Below are positions 20,250-31,116 of a DNA stretch of 64,000 nt, piece after piece. Origin of the DNA: Juglans regia (lineage: Eukaryota; Streptophyta; Magnoliopsida; Fagales; Juglandaceae); contig NC_049907.1 in assembly GCF_001411555.2 (NCBI RefSeq), forward strand, positions 9,556,243-9,620,242. Direction: 5' to 3'. The translations under genes were made by a program, and so were the position numbers. Below the pieces are notes generated by a model. That model was given only the letters and a program-made list of their open reading frames with translations, was not told where the DNA came from and did not search any database. Each line of letters opens with the position of its first letter. Within the stretch, counting starts at the first letter, position 1.

Positions 20250-21082
20250 TAACTGTTGAACAAAAAATGGGTCTAGTTTTAGCTATTGAGTTGGCCCATC
20301 AGAACAAACCCTACAGGGGCCTAGCCAGGTCGATGGCTCAAAGTCTCGATATTCGGTAGGAAGGCGAGGCCACAAGGGGTAATTGGGAGTTAGCAACATA
20401 GGAGAGCCTCCTATTTAACCTAAAGGTCAGACTTGGACCATTAGGGAGGACATGCCCAAATCCTCATAGGGGTTATCACATTAAATGCAATAAGGTATCC
20501 ACCTGAAGGGGGCATGTGGGACGTACATCTTTGCGTCAAAGGGGGTGGAAGCTTACCTAGACCAATGGCAGGGCACACTGCATGGATATGAACGCTCACA
20601 AGGTTAAGGTTCGGTCCACTTCACTGCAACCAGGGGCCCATGACTTGAAGAGCCAGGAAGTGAAAAGAAGGAGGCTCGAGATGACCCAGGGAGAGAGTAG
20701 CAAGCAACGTACACTAAGACACGTCGCATTAATAAGGGAAAGGCCGGTCAGGATCTTGTCCCCGATAGGATCACTTGCATTTAAATGTGACTTTGAATGG
20801 CCCGCACTAGAGGTCAAGGACCTGTCCCTGACAGGAACGACTGCATTAAATATGATGCCACGCTGTTCGGAACAAAGAGTGATCATTACGGAGGTAGGAC
20901 AATCAAAGACGTCTCTAGAGATGGGGTATAAATAAGAGAATACTGCTAAGGTAAATTGTTAATCACTATCAGGTAAAATGTTAGCTCTCTTTCAGGTAAA
21001 TTGTTAATCACTATCAGGTAAAATGTTAGCTCTCTTTCTCTTTTCTTCCTTGGAGATTATTTTATGACTTTGGCATTGGAGA
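20250..21082 (+). repeat. LTR of the Tat-like element (second copy, split by an insertion)
   Basis: Aligned to 18072-18730. It starts near TGTTGAACA, carries 'ggggtataaataagagaata' as the TATA region, and runs to 'ctttggcattggaga', where an element starting TGTCACAACC (21083) has inserted. The sequence resumes after 24943 with 'ggaggtgtcacagacac'. Confidence 0.6.
20949..21038 (+). repeat. 45-bp tandem duplication
   Basis: A 45-bp unit starting 'aggtaaattgttaatcacta' and ending 'gttagctctctttc' is present twice in a row (20949-20993 and 20994-21038) with no visible difference. It lies just downstream of the LTR TATA region. Confidence 0.9.
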
Positions 21083-24000
21083 TGTCACAACCCCGCCCTG
21101 GGAAGGTCGGGATCGCGACGTACATACCTGTCCTTTTCTTTCCATTTTTTTTCTTCTTTCTAATAACATGCGATCGGCATGGACATAACACAAGTGCACT
21201 CAAAAATTTTAATTTAATAAAGGGAATACTTGATAGACATTCTATTTGAACATTCATCCATAAGAGACTCTTAGAATCCATCCCAACATAAAACGTCTAT
21301 ATATAAACATAACCCATCATTCGTAACATAATTGTTCTAGTTAGGGAAGGTCCTAAGCGTCTGCCTCTCCCTCTGCAGTAATGCCTTGCTCCCCAGCCTT
21401 TTCATCATTACCTGAACGTTTAAAACATTTAAAACAAAAATTAGTCGAATACTTAGTAAGTAGTACACCATGCAGTGATCATACTAGGCATTTATTCATT
21501 TCTTTTGAAAATATGCATACATCAACATTTTTTCGAATTCTTGACAATGCTTTCATGCATAATAGTTTAAGGAATAAACAATACTTTCATGCATAAACAT
21601 TTAAGAAATAACTATGCTTTCATGCATAAACATTTAAAGAAATAATCATACTTTCATGTTTCACTTTCTCTGGCCAGTACACACTATTACGCCCTGTGTG
21701 TTGGGGTTAGCAGTCTTCCTTTGGACTTGGATTCTGCCCGTGGCCACAGGTTGGGAATCCCTTTCATGGGGGGCAACACTGGGAGCAGTACCAGTACTAC
21801 TTACCCGGCATTGCAATCTGCCCATTCATTTGGTACCATTTTCATTCATATAGTCGTTACATATTTTCATACAATAAAACGTTCATTCATTCAGTCAGTT
21901 CTTTCTTTCATTCATTCAGTCATTTTTTTCTTTTATTCATGGCAGTCCTTTCTTTTCAGTCCTTTTCATTTAACAATTCATTCATGGAAAACGTCATTTA
22001 AAAGCATGAACTTAAACATCATCTTTTCATTTAACAGTACATTCATGAAGAAACATCATTTTAAAAGTATGAGCTTAAACATAATTTTTCATGGCATCCA
22101 TAAAACATCAGTTCATAAGGACATTTTAATGTCAGTTCAAATGGACATTTTAAAACACTTTATTTGCGTCATTTAAAGCATCAGTTCATATGGACATTTT
22201 AAAACACTTTCTTCGCGTCCTTTAAAAGCATAAGTTCATAGGGGAATTTTAAAAACTCATTTAAAGCATCACATGAAGCATAAGGCATGAGACATTCATT
22301 TCCGTTCCTTTGCAACCAAAACATTTTCATCATCTTTCTTAATCCAATGCACATGCATTTTTTTATGAAAAAGATGCATTTTCATGCTATACTACATATA
22401 GGAATAACCAATAAGTTTATTGAGAGGGCATGTATGAAAATCTCATGATTTAGAACCTACGTGCATGCATTACCTTATACACATACACACAATTATAATC
22501 GATAGGGTGCTTAATAGGGGCTATCAAGAAAGGGCTTGTACATACTATATTCATTTACTCTTTTATTTTAGAAGAACATTTGCAATAAGTGAGAGAAAGA
22601 CATCCTTTCATAAAGAGACTTCTTGGTGTAAGAAGCATGGTCATAGCTACTTACCTCTATGCTCCTCGATACTTCCATCATCAATATAGGTCCTATTCCA
22701 ATAAATAGCATAAGCGTGTTAATACTCGTACAATATTCTTTAGCCCTCACTTTAAAAGAGAAAGTCACGAGATTACAATCTAACGTCTCTTCTATGCTTA
22801 GCATTAACCCAAATGACTACTCATCACCTCAACTTACAAGAGAAATAACTTGAATATTAAGACATGCTAGCTGTCCATGGAAAGATTATTTTAAAAGCTT
22901 ATATGAAAAGTAGTCAAGAATTCATAGGCTTCAAGCAATGTCTCTTTGGTTCAAGCTCACTTTGGGTTATAGACATTTGGAGATAAATCTGGAAATTCTC
23001 AACAATGAGCCTTGAAATAGATTAAGGCATCTCAAGTAGGCTAAACAAGCTTAAGAAATATGCCCTTTAAATCAACTTGTGGCCCCTCATTATAAAAAGG
23101 TTAGCATATCCATATTTTGGACTCTTGGGTTAGGTAGAATTTAACCAAATGAGGGAACACAAATGAGCTATTTTTACGTCAAGACATGGCATGATATGGA
23201 CTTAGGAATATTTGGACAGATTTGCATATCATAATACATTATGCACAATTAATCCCTTATATATAACTAACTAAGCTATAACCTATTCACATAAGCAATA
23301 CATAAATAATTTAGATAAAACCTCCCATTAAAAATTAAATTAGCATAAAGTATAGCAAAGTTATCCATTAAAAAACCTTAAAACCTTTAAACACTTAAGC
23401 TTATGATTTACCTATAAGGAATGATAATAGAATTCAAACAGCTGTGCTTCAATCAAGCAACACAGCAACAGTTGTGCTTCAATCAAGCAACACAGCACAA
23501 GATCAGCCGTGCTTCAATCAAGCAACACAGCTCAACACAGCACGTGATCCCAACAAGTCAACTAATGGCTATACTTAGGAAATAGATCAAATCTGTCAGC
23601 TGTATATAGCTGTGTATTTAATTTATATTTTCTGTATAGCATTCTTTCTATATTTTGTACACTTTCCATAGATGGATCAGCTTGTATATGCTACTATAAA
23701 TATGGAATGAAAGCACACTCTCTATCTCAACTCGTGAGATAGTAGTTTCTCAAAAACTTCTTTATTACCCACTTATAAAATCACTATAATCATCACCTAT
23801 GATTAAACCAAATTTAATAACAACATAGCATTTTTGACATATAGGAAAATACATAGCAAAACAACTATAATACCATTCGGTTTGGACCAAAAATAGGGCA
23901 TACATATTTATTTGCAATATAGGAAATTAAACACATCAAGACATAAGCTAAAACAACATAATGGGCTTCCAAAATCACATTAAAAATAAATAAGTCAAAT

Positions 24001-24943
24001 TAGGATTTTTACTTTAAGCTCTAAGCCCCTTCCAAAACACAAGTGGAAGACCAAATAGAGGGACAACTGTGTGGATGAAGAGCAACACGATATCACTGTT
24101 TTAAACCCCAAAACCAAAACATAAAAAATCATCAAAAGAAAACCCACTTGATCAGCCATGGCTAAATTTGAAATACACAAAGGAGAAGGATTAATCGTAC
24201 TCTTACCTTGATATGGAGTCATAAGCTTGAAGATGATGAGAGAAGTTTGGTTCCTTGAAGACGAGAAGAGAGGAGAAGAAGAGAGGGTGTGCATTGGCTT
24301 GCTTGGAAAGGGAGTGAAATTTTATTTCTTTTCTCTTGGGTGAGGGTCGACTGGTAGGGGGAATGCCTTAGGATAGTTTTATTTCTTTTCTTTTCCCTTT
24401 TGTTGACTTGCCTTGGACGATGGGTGGAAGGAAAAGTGAAGTAAATGGCTTCCTTGGGAAGCCTACGGGCTCAAGTCCAAGGAAAGAAAGAAAAAGAAAA
24501 AGATTTAGTTGATTTGGTCAAAGATTATCACATAAGCTTGGGAGGAAAAGATGAATACTTTTCTTTTTCTTTCTTGGTTGCTTCCTACGTAAGCTTGGAG
24601 GAGGAAAATCGCATTTTAGTCTTTGTTTCCTCCTTCCAACACAAGGAACCAAATGGATGGTGGAAATCTATCCACCTCAAGGGTAGTTTTCACCTACCAA
24701 GCCAATGGTAGAGAATAATTGAGTCATTTTCTAAATAAATAAAATTAAAGGACTTAAGGGAAAATATTTCAAAATCTAAAAATAATACACTTGATTTATT
24801 TTAATAAAGCATATATTAAAAATAAAGCATACTCATGTTAAAATAAAATAATTAAAAGTAGTAAAAATATTTATCTCAAAATATTTAACTTAAGGAATTA
24901 ATAAATAACGAAACGACCTACGTAATAGGACTCGGGTATTACA
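21083..24943. mobile_element. 3.86-kb LTR-like element inserted in the Tat-like LTR
   Basis: Ends are TGTCACAACC and GGGTATTACA (TG...CA), flanked by GGAGA (21078-21082) and GGAGG (24944-24948), a 5-bp TSD with one change. No pol motif was found. The left half is rich in 'ttcattcattcag' and 'cattttaaaacac' repeats (21850-22260). It could be a very large solo LTR or a non-autonomous element. A further nested remnant may sit at 23440-23770. Confidence 0.6.
23440..23770. repeat. Minisatellite and possible LTR remnant
   Basis: 'gtgcttcaatcaagcaacac' occurs three times (starting about 23446, 23474 and 23509). A TATA-like 'ctactataaatatgg' (23689-23703) and a 'ctctatctcaactcgtgag' stretch resemble the promoter half of a Copia-type LTR, but the ends are not defined. 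Confidence 0.4.
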
Positions 24944-24974
24944 GGAGGTGTCACAGACACACCCGACCACACTC

Positions 24975-25666
24975 TTTTACAAACGCTTGATGGGGTTTAG
25001 AGCTGGTGGGTACAAAAAATGTCTTAATAGTTCAACTCTGACCATTACAGAAGCTGGTGCAATGAGCTGGGCATAAAGGTTAGGTTATCATGCTCGGGAC
25101 ACTCTAGAGCCAACAGACAAGTCGAGGCGACCAACAAGACCCCGGTAGGAATCTTGAAAAAGAGGTTAAAAGACAAGAAGGGAGCATGAGCGAAAGAGCT
25201 CCTCGGGATCCTGTGGGTGTATCGTAAAATAGTTAAAGCCCCATCTAGAAAACTCCCTTTACGTTAATATATGAGAGCGAGGTGGTCATCCCAGTAGAGT
25301 TAGGCATGCTGAGCTTGCGAGTCCAGAAATTCAATGAAAGAACAAATGAAGAAGGCCTGCGTGAAAATATTGTCCTAGTGGAAGAGGGGAGAGAGGAGGC
25401 CGAGATAAGAATGAAAACTGGTAAGAGGAGAATAGAACAATACTTCAACTGAAGAGTTAGACCTTGGTCCTTCAAAGAAGGGGATTTGGTCCTAAGGGAA
25501 ATGGGATTGTCCTTCCAGGAAGAAAGGAAGCTTGGGCCAAGGTGGGAAGGACTGTACGTGGTTATAGCCTGCCATCGACCCAAAACTTACTGGCTTAGGG
25601 ATGTAGAGGGAAAGGAGCACCCACGCGCGTGGAATGCAGAACACCTCGTGGAGTATTTTGTCTAAG
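24975..25666 (+). pseudogene. Degenerate Tat-like integrase C-terminus
   Basis: Broken frames read WCNELGIK, RQVEATNK (matching the GQVEATNK of the relative at 43.9 kb, which holds the third catalytic Glu), GILKKRLKDKKGA, YRKIVKAPSRK, then further down WNAEHLVEYFV before a stop near 25664. These are the end of a Ty3/gypsy integrase and its C-terminal extension. Many stops and shifts are present and the first two catalytic Asp regions are lost or unrecognisable. It lies directly after the LTR remnant, so the gag-to-RT interior is deleted. Confidence 0.75.
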
Positions 25667-25765
25667 AACTCCTTAGAAGGGAGGTATTCCCATCAAGTCA
25701 TGTAAGTCAAAACTTTCAATGAAAATGTTCTATTATTCCCTCTTTGCTAACATGCCATAGAAACT

Positions 25766-26600
25766 ATCTAAGCCAATGCTCCATGCTCGCACCCTAGCGA
25801 TCATAGGAGCAAACACCTCTCCTAAGTATCCCAATATCTCCTATCCACCCAGCACGGTCGAGTCAATCTCTCACCTAGTTATCTAAGTCGATGCTCCGCG
25901 CACGCATGCCGGTGATCATAGGAGGGAACACCTCTCCTAAAGTCTCTTCTGGCCACCCAACACCGTTGAGTCCATCTCCAGCCTGACTATCTAAGTTGAT
26001 GCTCTGAGCTCGAACTTTGGTGATCATATAATGATACATCTCTCCCAAGTGTCCTAGTCTCTCATCGCCGCCCAGCGTGGTTGAGTCCATCTCTCACCTG
26101 ATTATCTAAGCCGATGCTCTGCGCTAGCACCACGATGATCATAGGAGGGAATAAGTTTCCAAAGTGTCCTAGTCTTTCCTCGCCACCTAGTAAGGTTGAG
26201 TCCATCTCCCACCTGGTTATCTAAGTCAATGCTCCATGCTCGCACTCCGGCAATCATAAGAGGGAACACCTCTCCTAAGTGTCTCAGTCTCTTCTCACCA
26301 TTCAGTGCGGTTGAGTCCATATCTCGCTTGTTTATCTAAGCTGATGCTTTGTGCTTGCACCCCAACGATCATTGGAGTGAACACCTCTCCCAAGTGTCTC
26401 AGTCCTTAACACCCAGTGCGATTGAGTCCACCTCCCACCTGATTATCTAAGTTGATGCTCAACACTCTCACCCAGGCAGTCATAGGAGGGAACACCTCTC
26501 CCAAGTGTCCCAGTCTCTCCTCACCACCTAATGTGGTTGAGCCTATCTTCCCTCCTGGTTGTCCAGCCTGCTGCTCCATGCTCACACACCGACAGATTTC
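25766..26600 (+). repeat. 115-bp tandem repeat, about 7.4 units
   Basis: Unit starts (variants of 'atctaagtcgatgctc') lie at 25766, 25881, 25989, 26104, 26219, 26334, 26445 and about 26560, spacings 115, 108, 115, 115, 115, 111 and 115. Each unit carries 'gatcataggagggaacacc', 'tctcccaagtgtcc' and 'gttgagtccatctcccacct' variants. It sits behind the integrase remnant, where Tat-lineage elements have a long 3' non-coding region. It is similar in wording to the 108-bp repeat at 18999. Confidence 0.9.
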
Positions 26601-27275
26601 TAACACACGTCCAACATTTGCGACTTGCATGGTTGAGGGCCCAACCAATTTCAAACCTAGCTGGCGGACACGCACTTATGAAAGGTATGCCGTGGTGAGT
26701 AAGACCCAACCAAGCCCTAAGTTTGATCGTGGGATAAGGCAGGAATGCTCCTCTGAGTCTTTCCTTCTTGGACACAACATGCCAAGCAAGAAACCTAATC
26801 GAGCAAAAGTGGCGATAGACATAGAAAATAAAAGCAAGAAGATACAGGAGGAAAGGATACCAAGGATTGCATTTATTATACACCTACAGGGGTTACGAAG
26901 TATAAAGTTTCGCATGCTCAAGAGAGGTGAAAGACATGAAAATTACATAAAAGAGAAAATAGAAAACTATCTACACTCAAGGGTAGGAAGTCAGGGCAGA
27001 AAAGACATCATACATTAAATCTCAGCCTAGGGAGCCGAGGGAATAGAGATCTTCCCAGTCTAGAATGAAAGTGCCCTGATCCAAAGTCCCAAGATTGTCT
27101 TGTGGGTTTGTCGCCAAATGCTCCATTATCTTCTCCAGTCCTCGGGTGTACCCGTGGCTCCAGGCCCGACTTCAGAGTTGCTTGGCCTCCACTAACTGGG
27201 AAGAGAGCTTGGCAACTTTTTTGTTGGTGATGGTGAGCTAGGCCCCTAGTTCCCTCTTCCGTTCCTCATAGGACC
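26601..27275. other. Tat-like 3' region, no gene recognised
   Basis: Sequence between the tandem repeat and the antisense coiled-coil ORF. It contains open stretches on both strands without recognisable domains. Confidence 0.4.
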
Positions 27276-27619
27276 TCACTCCTTCTTGAGTCGCGAGTGG
27301 GACTCGCCTAGCTCTACGTACAAGTCATCTGCTTTGTCCTTCTCCTTGCAAAGCACATCGTTATTCACTGTGAGCGCCTCCTTCTCAAACTGAAGGTCAC
27401 CGATATGCTTCTCCAAGCCTCGGCAGGCTTCCCCAGCTTCTGCCAATGAGGCGATATAGTCCAAGCAATGCTCTTTAGCCTCCTTTAACTCCTCCTCCAA
27501 GCGAAGTGCTAGCTTATGCTCTAAGAGCCTTTCCTCTTCGGCGGCCTTAACTTGGGACTGGTGGCTGGACACTTCCTGCCTCAACTCCTTTATGCCCTTT
27601 CGTAGGTTGAATGCTTCCC
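27276..27619 (-). pseudogene. Antisense coiled-coil ORF of the Tat-like element
   Basis: The frame on the minus strand from about EAFNLRKGIKELRQEV to the stop at 27276 is a continuous coiled coil of about 110 residues, with heptad Leu spacing (RLEEELKEAKEHCLDY, RGLEKHIGDLQFEKEAL, CKEKDKADDLYVELGESHS). Its orientation is opposite to the integrase. Tat-lineage Ty3/gypsy elements (Grande, Retand type) are known to carry an antisense ORF between pol and the 3' LTR, which fits. The upstream part of any such protein is not recognisable. Confidence 0.5.
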
Positions 27620-27660
27620 TACAGAGGTGAAAAATCATTAGGGCTGTAAAATTATCGGTT

Positions 27661-27951
27661 GATCTTACCAAGTTCACTACGCATTGTTGTTTGTGCAAGC
27701 TGAATCACAGCAAATATGGGATTCTCAAAAACATAAGAGGCCAGCTTAGGGTCCACAATCTTGATGTAGAGCACCCCGTTGATCAAAATATTGACATTAT
27801 CCTTAGTGATAGCAGACTGGTCGGGAATAGGAATAGCCTCCTCCTTCAAGGAATGCACGTAGGCAATCTGATCAACCAACAAAAACAAGAAATGGATTCC
27901 CGAAGGAAGAATCTTCCCCATAGTTGATTCTCAAATAAACCAATCTTTCTT
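27661..27951 (-). pseudogene. Stomatin-like protein (SLP) exon fragment
   Basis: The minus strand reads [60 protein letters not shown], then [20 protein letters not shown]. Plant mitochondrial stomatin-like proteins (SPFH/Band 7 family) have '[91 protein letters not shown]'. Similarity stops at GKI (27661). A TGA interrupts the upstream part near 27933. About 90 codons remain of roughly 400, so this is a fragment, wedged between Tat-like DNA and a copy of the membrane-protein exon 2. Confidence 0.88.
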
Positions 27952-28260
27952 CTTTAAGGCCTTTTCTGCTTCCCCAATCCCCTTTCTCCTCCGCTATTCC
28001 AGTCCGCTTTCTCTGCACTGGTCGCAACCCAGGCATCAGTTATGAGATTACGCCCTGGTGAATTGGGGGATACAGATAGTGCTATGTTTAAACTTTTACA
28101 GATTATGACAGGCAAGAAATTTTGGCAAACGTTCACAGAAGTGATGAGATTCTGAGTAGTTCAATAGATGATGATTTATAACCTAAACATGGTCTTCTAG
28201 AAACTCCAAATCATGATTTTCATGAAATTGTTCCGAATTTGGAATTCCGTCGGTGGGAGC

Positions 28261-28756
28261 TGTTATACGCCTACTAGAATTGATGAAAAGGGATAACTCA
28301 CTTTGAGGGTGAGAGCCTCCAGAGAAATGAAAAGGAAATTTTCTTTGTATTGATTTTCGATGAAACGGAATACCTCACTCACAAGAAGCTATATGCTCCA
28401 AGACTTGTAACAAATTGTAACTGACTACAATAGTAAAGCTAAAGCTGCCATGACTATCAAGAAGTAAAGTAACAGACCTCCAGTCACAGGCTACGTCCCT
28501 TTAAAAGGGCTCACAAGAGATTATGGGCCAAGCCCTTACATACACTCAAACCATACGGCCCAATCTTCTTATTATTCTAACCAACACTGCCCAAGGTCCA
28601 CGAGCCCAAGGCCTATGAGCCCAAAACACCTGCGGAACCCTAAATTCCCTTTAGGATCCTTCTAGATATTTCATCTTCATTGTTGCCACCTTCTCTATCG
28701 ACTCCCTATGCTGTCGTTGGTTCCCTAGCCACCGCCTCCAGCCATTACTTATTATA
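28261..28756 (-). repeat. Chromovirus 3' LTR
   Basis: 496 bp, homologous to 32247-32728 ('gcctactagaattgatgaaa', 'ggaatacctcactcac', 'ctacgtccctttaaaaggg', 'accctaaattccctttagga'). The terminal TGTAACA of the other LTR is TATAATA here (two C-to-T/G-to-A changes). Confidence 0.95.
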
Positions 28757-28769
28757 GTGCCCTCCCCTT
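28757..28769 (-). other. Polypurine tract
   Basis: AAGGGGAGGGCAC on the minus strand, immediately before the 3' LTR and overlapping the chromodomain stop region. Confidence 0.85.
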
Positions 28770-29185
28770 AGAACACCTTGCCCACAAGGTGGGGAAACAC
28801 CATTTTTAGTTTGTAGAAGTTCTCCCAGGTAGCATCTTCATCTCTTTGCCCCTTCCATTTCACTAACAGTTCCATGACGGGTCGGTAGTTTACTGGTCGC
28901 ATCCTTCGAGCTAACACCACAATTGGTTCTGGTTGCAGGATTCCTTGTTGATTCACTGGGGGCAGTACGGTTGCGGTCTCGACTTGCTCTCCCACGCATT
29001 TCTTCAGTTGCAAGATATGAAATACCGGGTGTATTTGGGATGTCTCTGGTAACTTCAATTTGTATGCGACTTCCCCAACTCTGGCTTCTACTTAAAATGG
29101 GCCATAAAAACGAGGTGATAATTTCAAATCTTTGCATTGAGACATAGAGACATGTTAGTAAGGTTGTAATCGTAAATAAACCCAA
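28768..29185 (-). pseudogene. Chromovirus C-terminal domain with chromodomain
   Basis: KLPETSQIHPVFHILQLKKC is the conserved post-integrase block. VMELLVKWKGQRDEDATWEN follows, a chromodomain core. The frame stops right at the polypurine tract. It marks the element as a chromovirus, where the domain is thought to guide integration to chromatin. Confidence 0.85.
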
Positions 29186-29231
29186 TCTCCAATGGTAAAG
29201 CTCTATTCTTTCCTCTTCAAATTAGCATATT

Positions 29232-30240
29232 TCACCATTCTTTCTTGGCTTTGTTGATGTTGTGTCGGAGAAGTTGCATGATGAGTGTTCTATCTTTTAG
29301 TTCTGTTTCCACTTCTACTACTTTAATTGTCCTTGGAATGTAGGAGGTTAGTTTAGGGTGCTTGTACTTGTACAAAGCTTCAAAAGGTGTGAGCTTTGTA
29401 GAGGTGTGTTGAGTGGTGTTGTACCACCACTCAACCAAAGGCACCCATTTCACCCAATCCTTCAGACGATCTCCCACGAAAGCACCTCAGATAGGTTTCC
29501 AAACTCTTATTCACAGCCTCTGACTGCCCATCTGTCTGTGGGTGGTAAGCTGTGCTAAACTCTAATTTAACCCCCTGGGCCTTGAACAATTCTTTCCAAA
29601 AAACACTGGTGTCCCGATCCGACACAATTGATTGTGGTAAACCATGCATTTTGAATACATGTTTCACAAGCAATTGGGCAACTGACTTAGCTGTATATGG
29701 GTGTCCCAGAGGCACGAAATGGCTGTATTTAGTTAAACGATCCACAATCACCCACAGTGTGCTGAAACCACCAGCATTTGGAAACCCCTCAATGAAATCC
29801 ATGGTTATGTGAATCCATGGTTGAGAGGGGATAGGAAGAGGTTGTAATAGACCATTAGGAAAAGTATGATTTGTTTTCTGTTGTTGACAAATCTGAAAAA
29901 TCTTGATAAAATTCCTGACTTCAGATTTCATGTTGTTCCAATAAAATTCTCTGGTTACTCTATGAATCATCTTGTCCATTCTCGAATGGCCGCCCCACAG
30001 GCTGGCATGCAAGAACTCTAAAAGTCTTTTCTTCAATTCTAAGTTGTAGGCAATATAAACCTTATTTTTATAGTATAACACCCCTTCTCTCACTGAATAA
30101 AGATTAGGTGCTTTGCTGTTCTGACACAATAATAACATCTCTAATGCCCTAGGGTGTCCCTTATACCCCTCCTTAATGTCCTCCAGCCACTCTAAGCTCG
30201 GTACTGACAGCAAGACTATAGAGACTTCTTCCTCTTCCAT
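29232..30240 (-). pseudogene. Chromovirus integrase
   Basis: Two frames joined by a shift near 29440-29470. The zinc-binding N-terminus shows GGHSRMDKMIHRV and ICQQQK. The DDE core shows HITMDFIEGFP, QSIVSDRDTSVFWKELFK and YHPQTDGQSEAVNKSLETYL with the expected D, D and E. After the shift come WVPLVEWWYNTTQHTSTKLT and PFEALYKYK. Confidence 0.9.
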
Positions 30241-30270
30241 CTGTCTAGAAAGGGCATCTGCTACCCTGAT

Positions 30271-30816
30271 TTAGGCACCCTTTTTAAACTCCACCACAAA
30301 GTCATAACCCATCATCTTACTCATCCACTTCTGCTGCATTGGAGTGCCAATCTTCTGATCTAAAATGTATTTCAGATTGTGGTGATCAGTTTTCAACACA
30401 AAGGACCTGCCTAAAAGGTAGGGCCTCCACTTTTGAATAGTTGTGACCAAAGCATATAGCTCATTCTCATAGGTGGACAGTAAAAGAGCCCTACCCTTTA
30501 ATGCTTGACTGTAAAAAGAAATAGGTTGACCCTGCTGCATTAGAACAGCCCCTATCCCCTTTCCCGAAGCATCACACTCGACTACAAAGGTTTTGGCAAA
30601 ATCAGGAAGGGCCAACACTAGTGGACTGCTTACTGCATGTTTAAGCTTTAAAAAAGCTTCATCTGCTATTTCCCCCCATTTGAAATTATCTTTTTTCAAC
30701 AGTGTTGTAAGTGGAGAAGCTAGGACCCCATAATTCTTTATCAACCTTCGATAGTACCCTGTCAATCCGAGAAAGCTCCTCAAAGACTTAATAGACTTGG
30801 GTTGAGGCCATTCCAC
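30271..30816 (-). pseudogene. Chromovirus RT connection and RNase H
   Basis: Reads WPQPKSIKSLRSFLGLTGYY, then the RNase H segment FVVECDASGKGIGAVLMQQG, YENELYALV and LKTDHHNLKYILDQK. The RT fingers and palm, including the YxDD motif, are missing. The protease frame runs straight into this region near 30800. Confidence 0.88.
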
Positions 30817-31114
30817 CGATGGTTAAACTGCATGGTAAGTTTCTTGAAATTCCTAACACCACATCACACCCTGCAAGTTCCAACAAGAAAAAATCCATAG
30901 AAAATGCATGTTCTTGAATTTTTACTTGAACTCCCTTACTTTTTCCTTCACTTACCAACTGCTCACCATTAGCCACCCTCACCTTTACTGCCTCTTCCTT
31001 AAAGACTACTACCCGAGCCTTCTTTGTCTCTATAACATACATGAAGTTGTCTGTGCTGCTCGAGTCAATTAGAATAACTACCCAATGGCCAGCTAACTTC
31101 CCCTTCACCAGCAT
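30800..31114 (-). pseudogene. Chromovirus protease
   Basis: VVILIDSSSTDNFMYV corresponds to the retropepsin-like active-site region (DSGSTHNF in relatives, so the Gly is replaced by Ser). FFLLELAGCDVVLGI is the second conserved block. The frame then crosses the RT deletion. Confidence 0.82.
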
Positions 31115-31116
31115 CT

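Noticed and set aside
25766..26600. Regular repeats that could suggest a CRISPR array
   Set aside because: Units are about 115 bp with no alternating spacer structure, and the DNA is plant nuclear.
25875..26675. Minus-strand ORFs with a repeating peptide
   Set aside because: The peptide periodicity is only the 115-bp DNA repeat read in one frame; frames break between units.
26452..27018. 188-codon plus-strand ORF across the end of the 115-bp array
   Set aside because: It follows the repeat and has no domain; long frames arise easily in such repeats.
28081..28260. A second active membrane-protein gene at 28 kb
   Set aside because: Only exon 2 is present, it has a premature stop, and a retrotransposon interrupts it.
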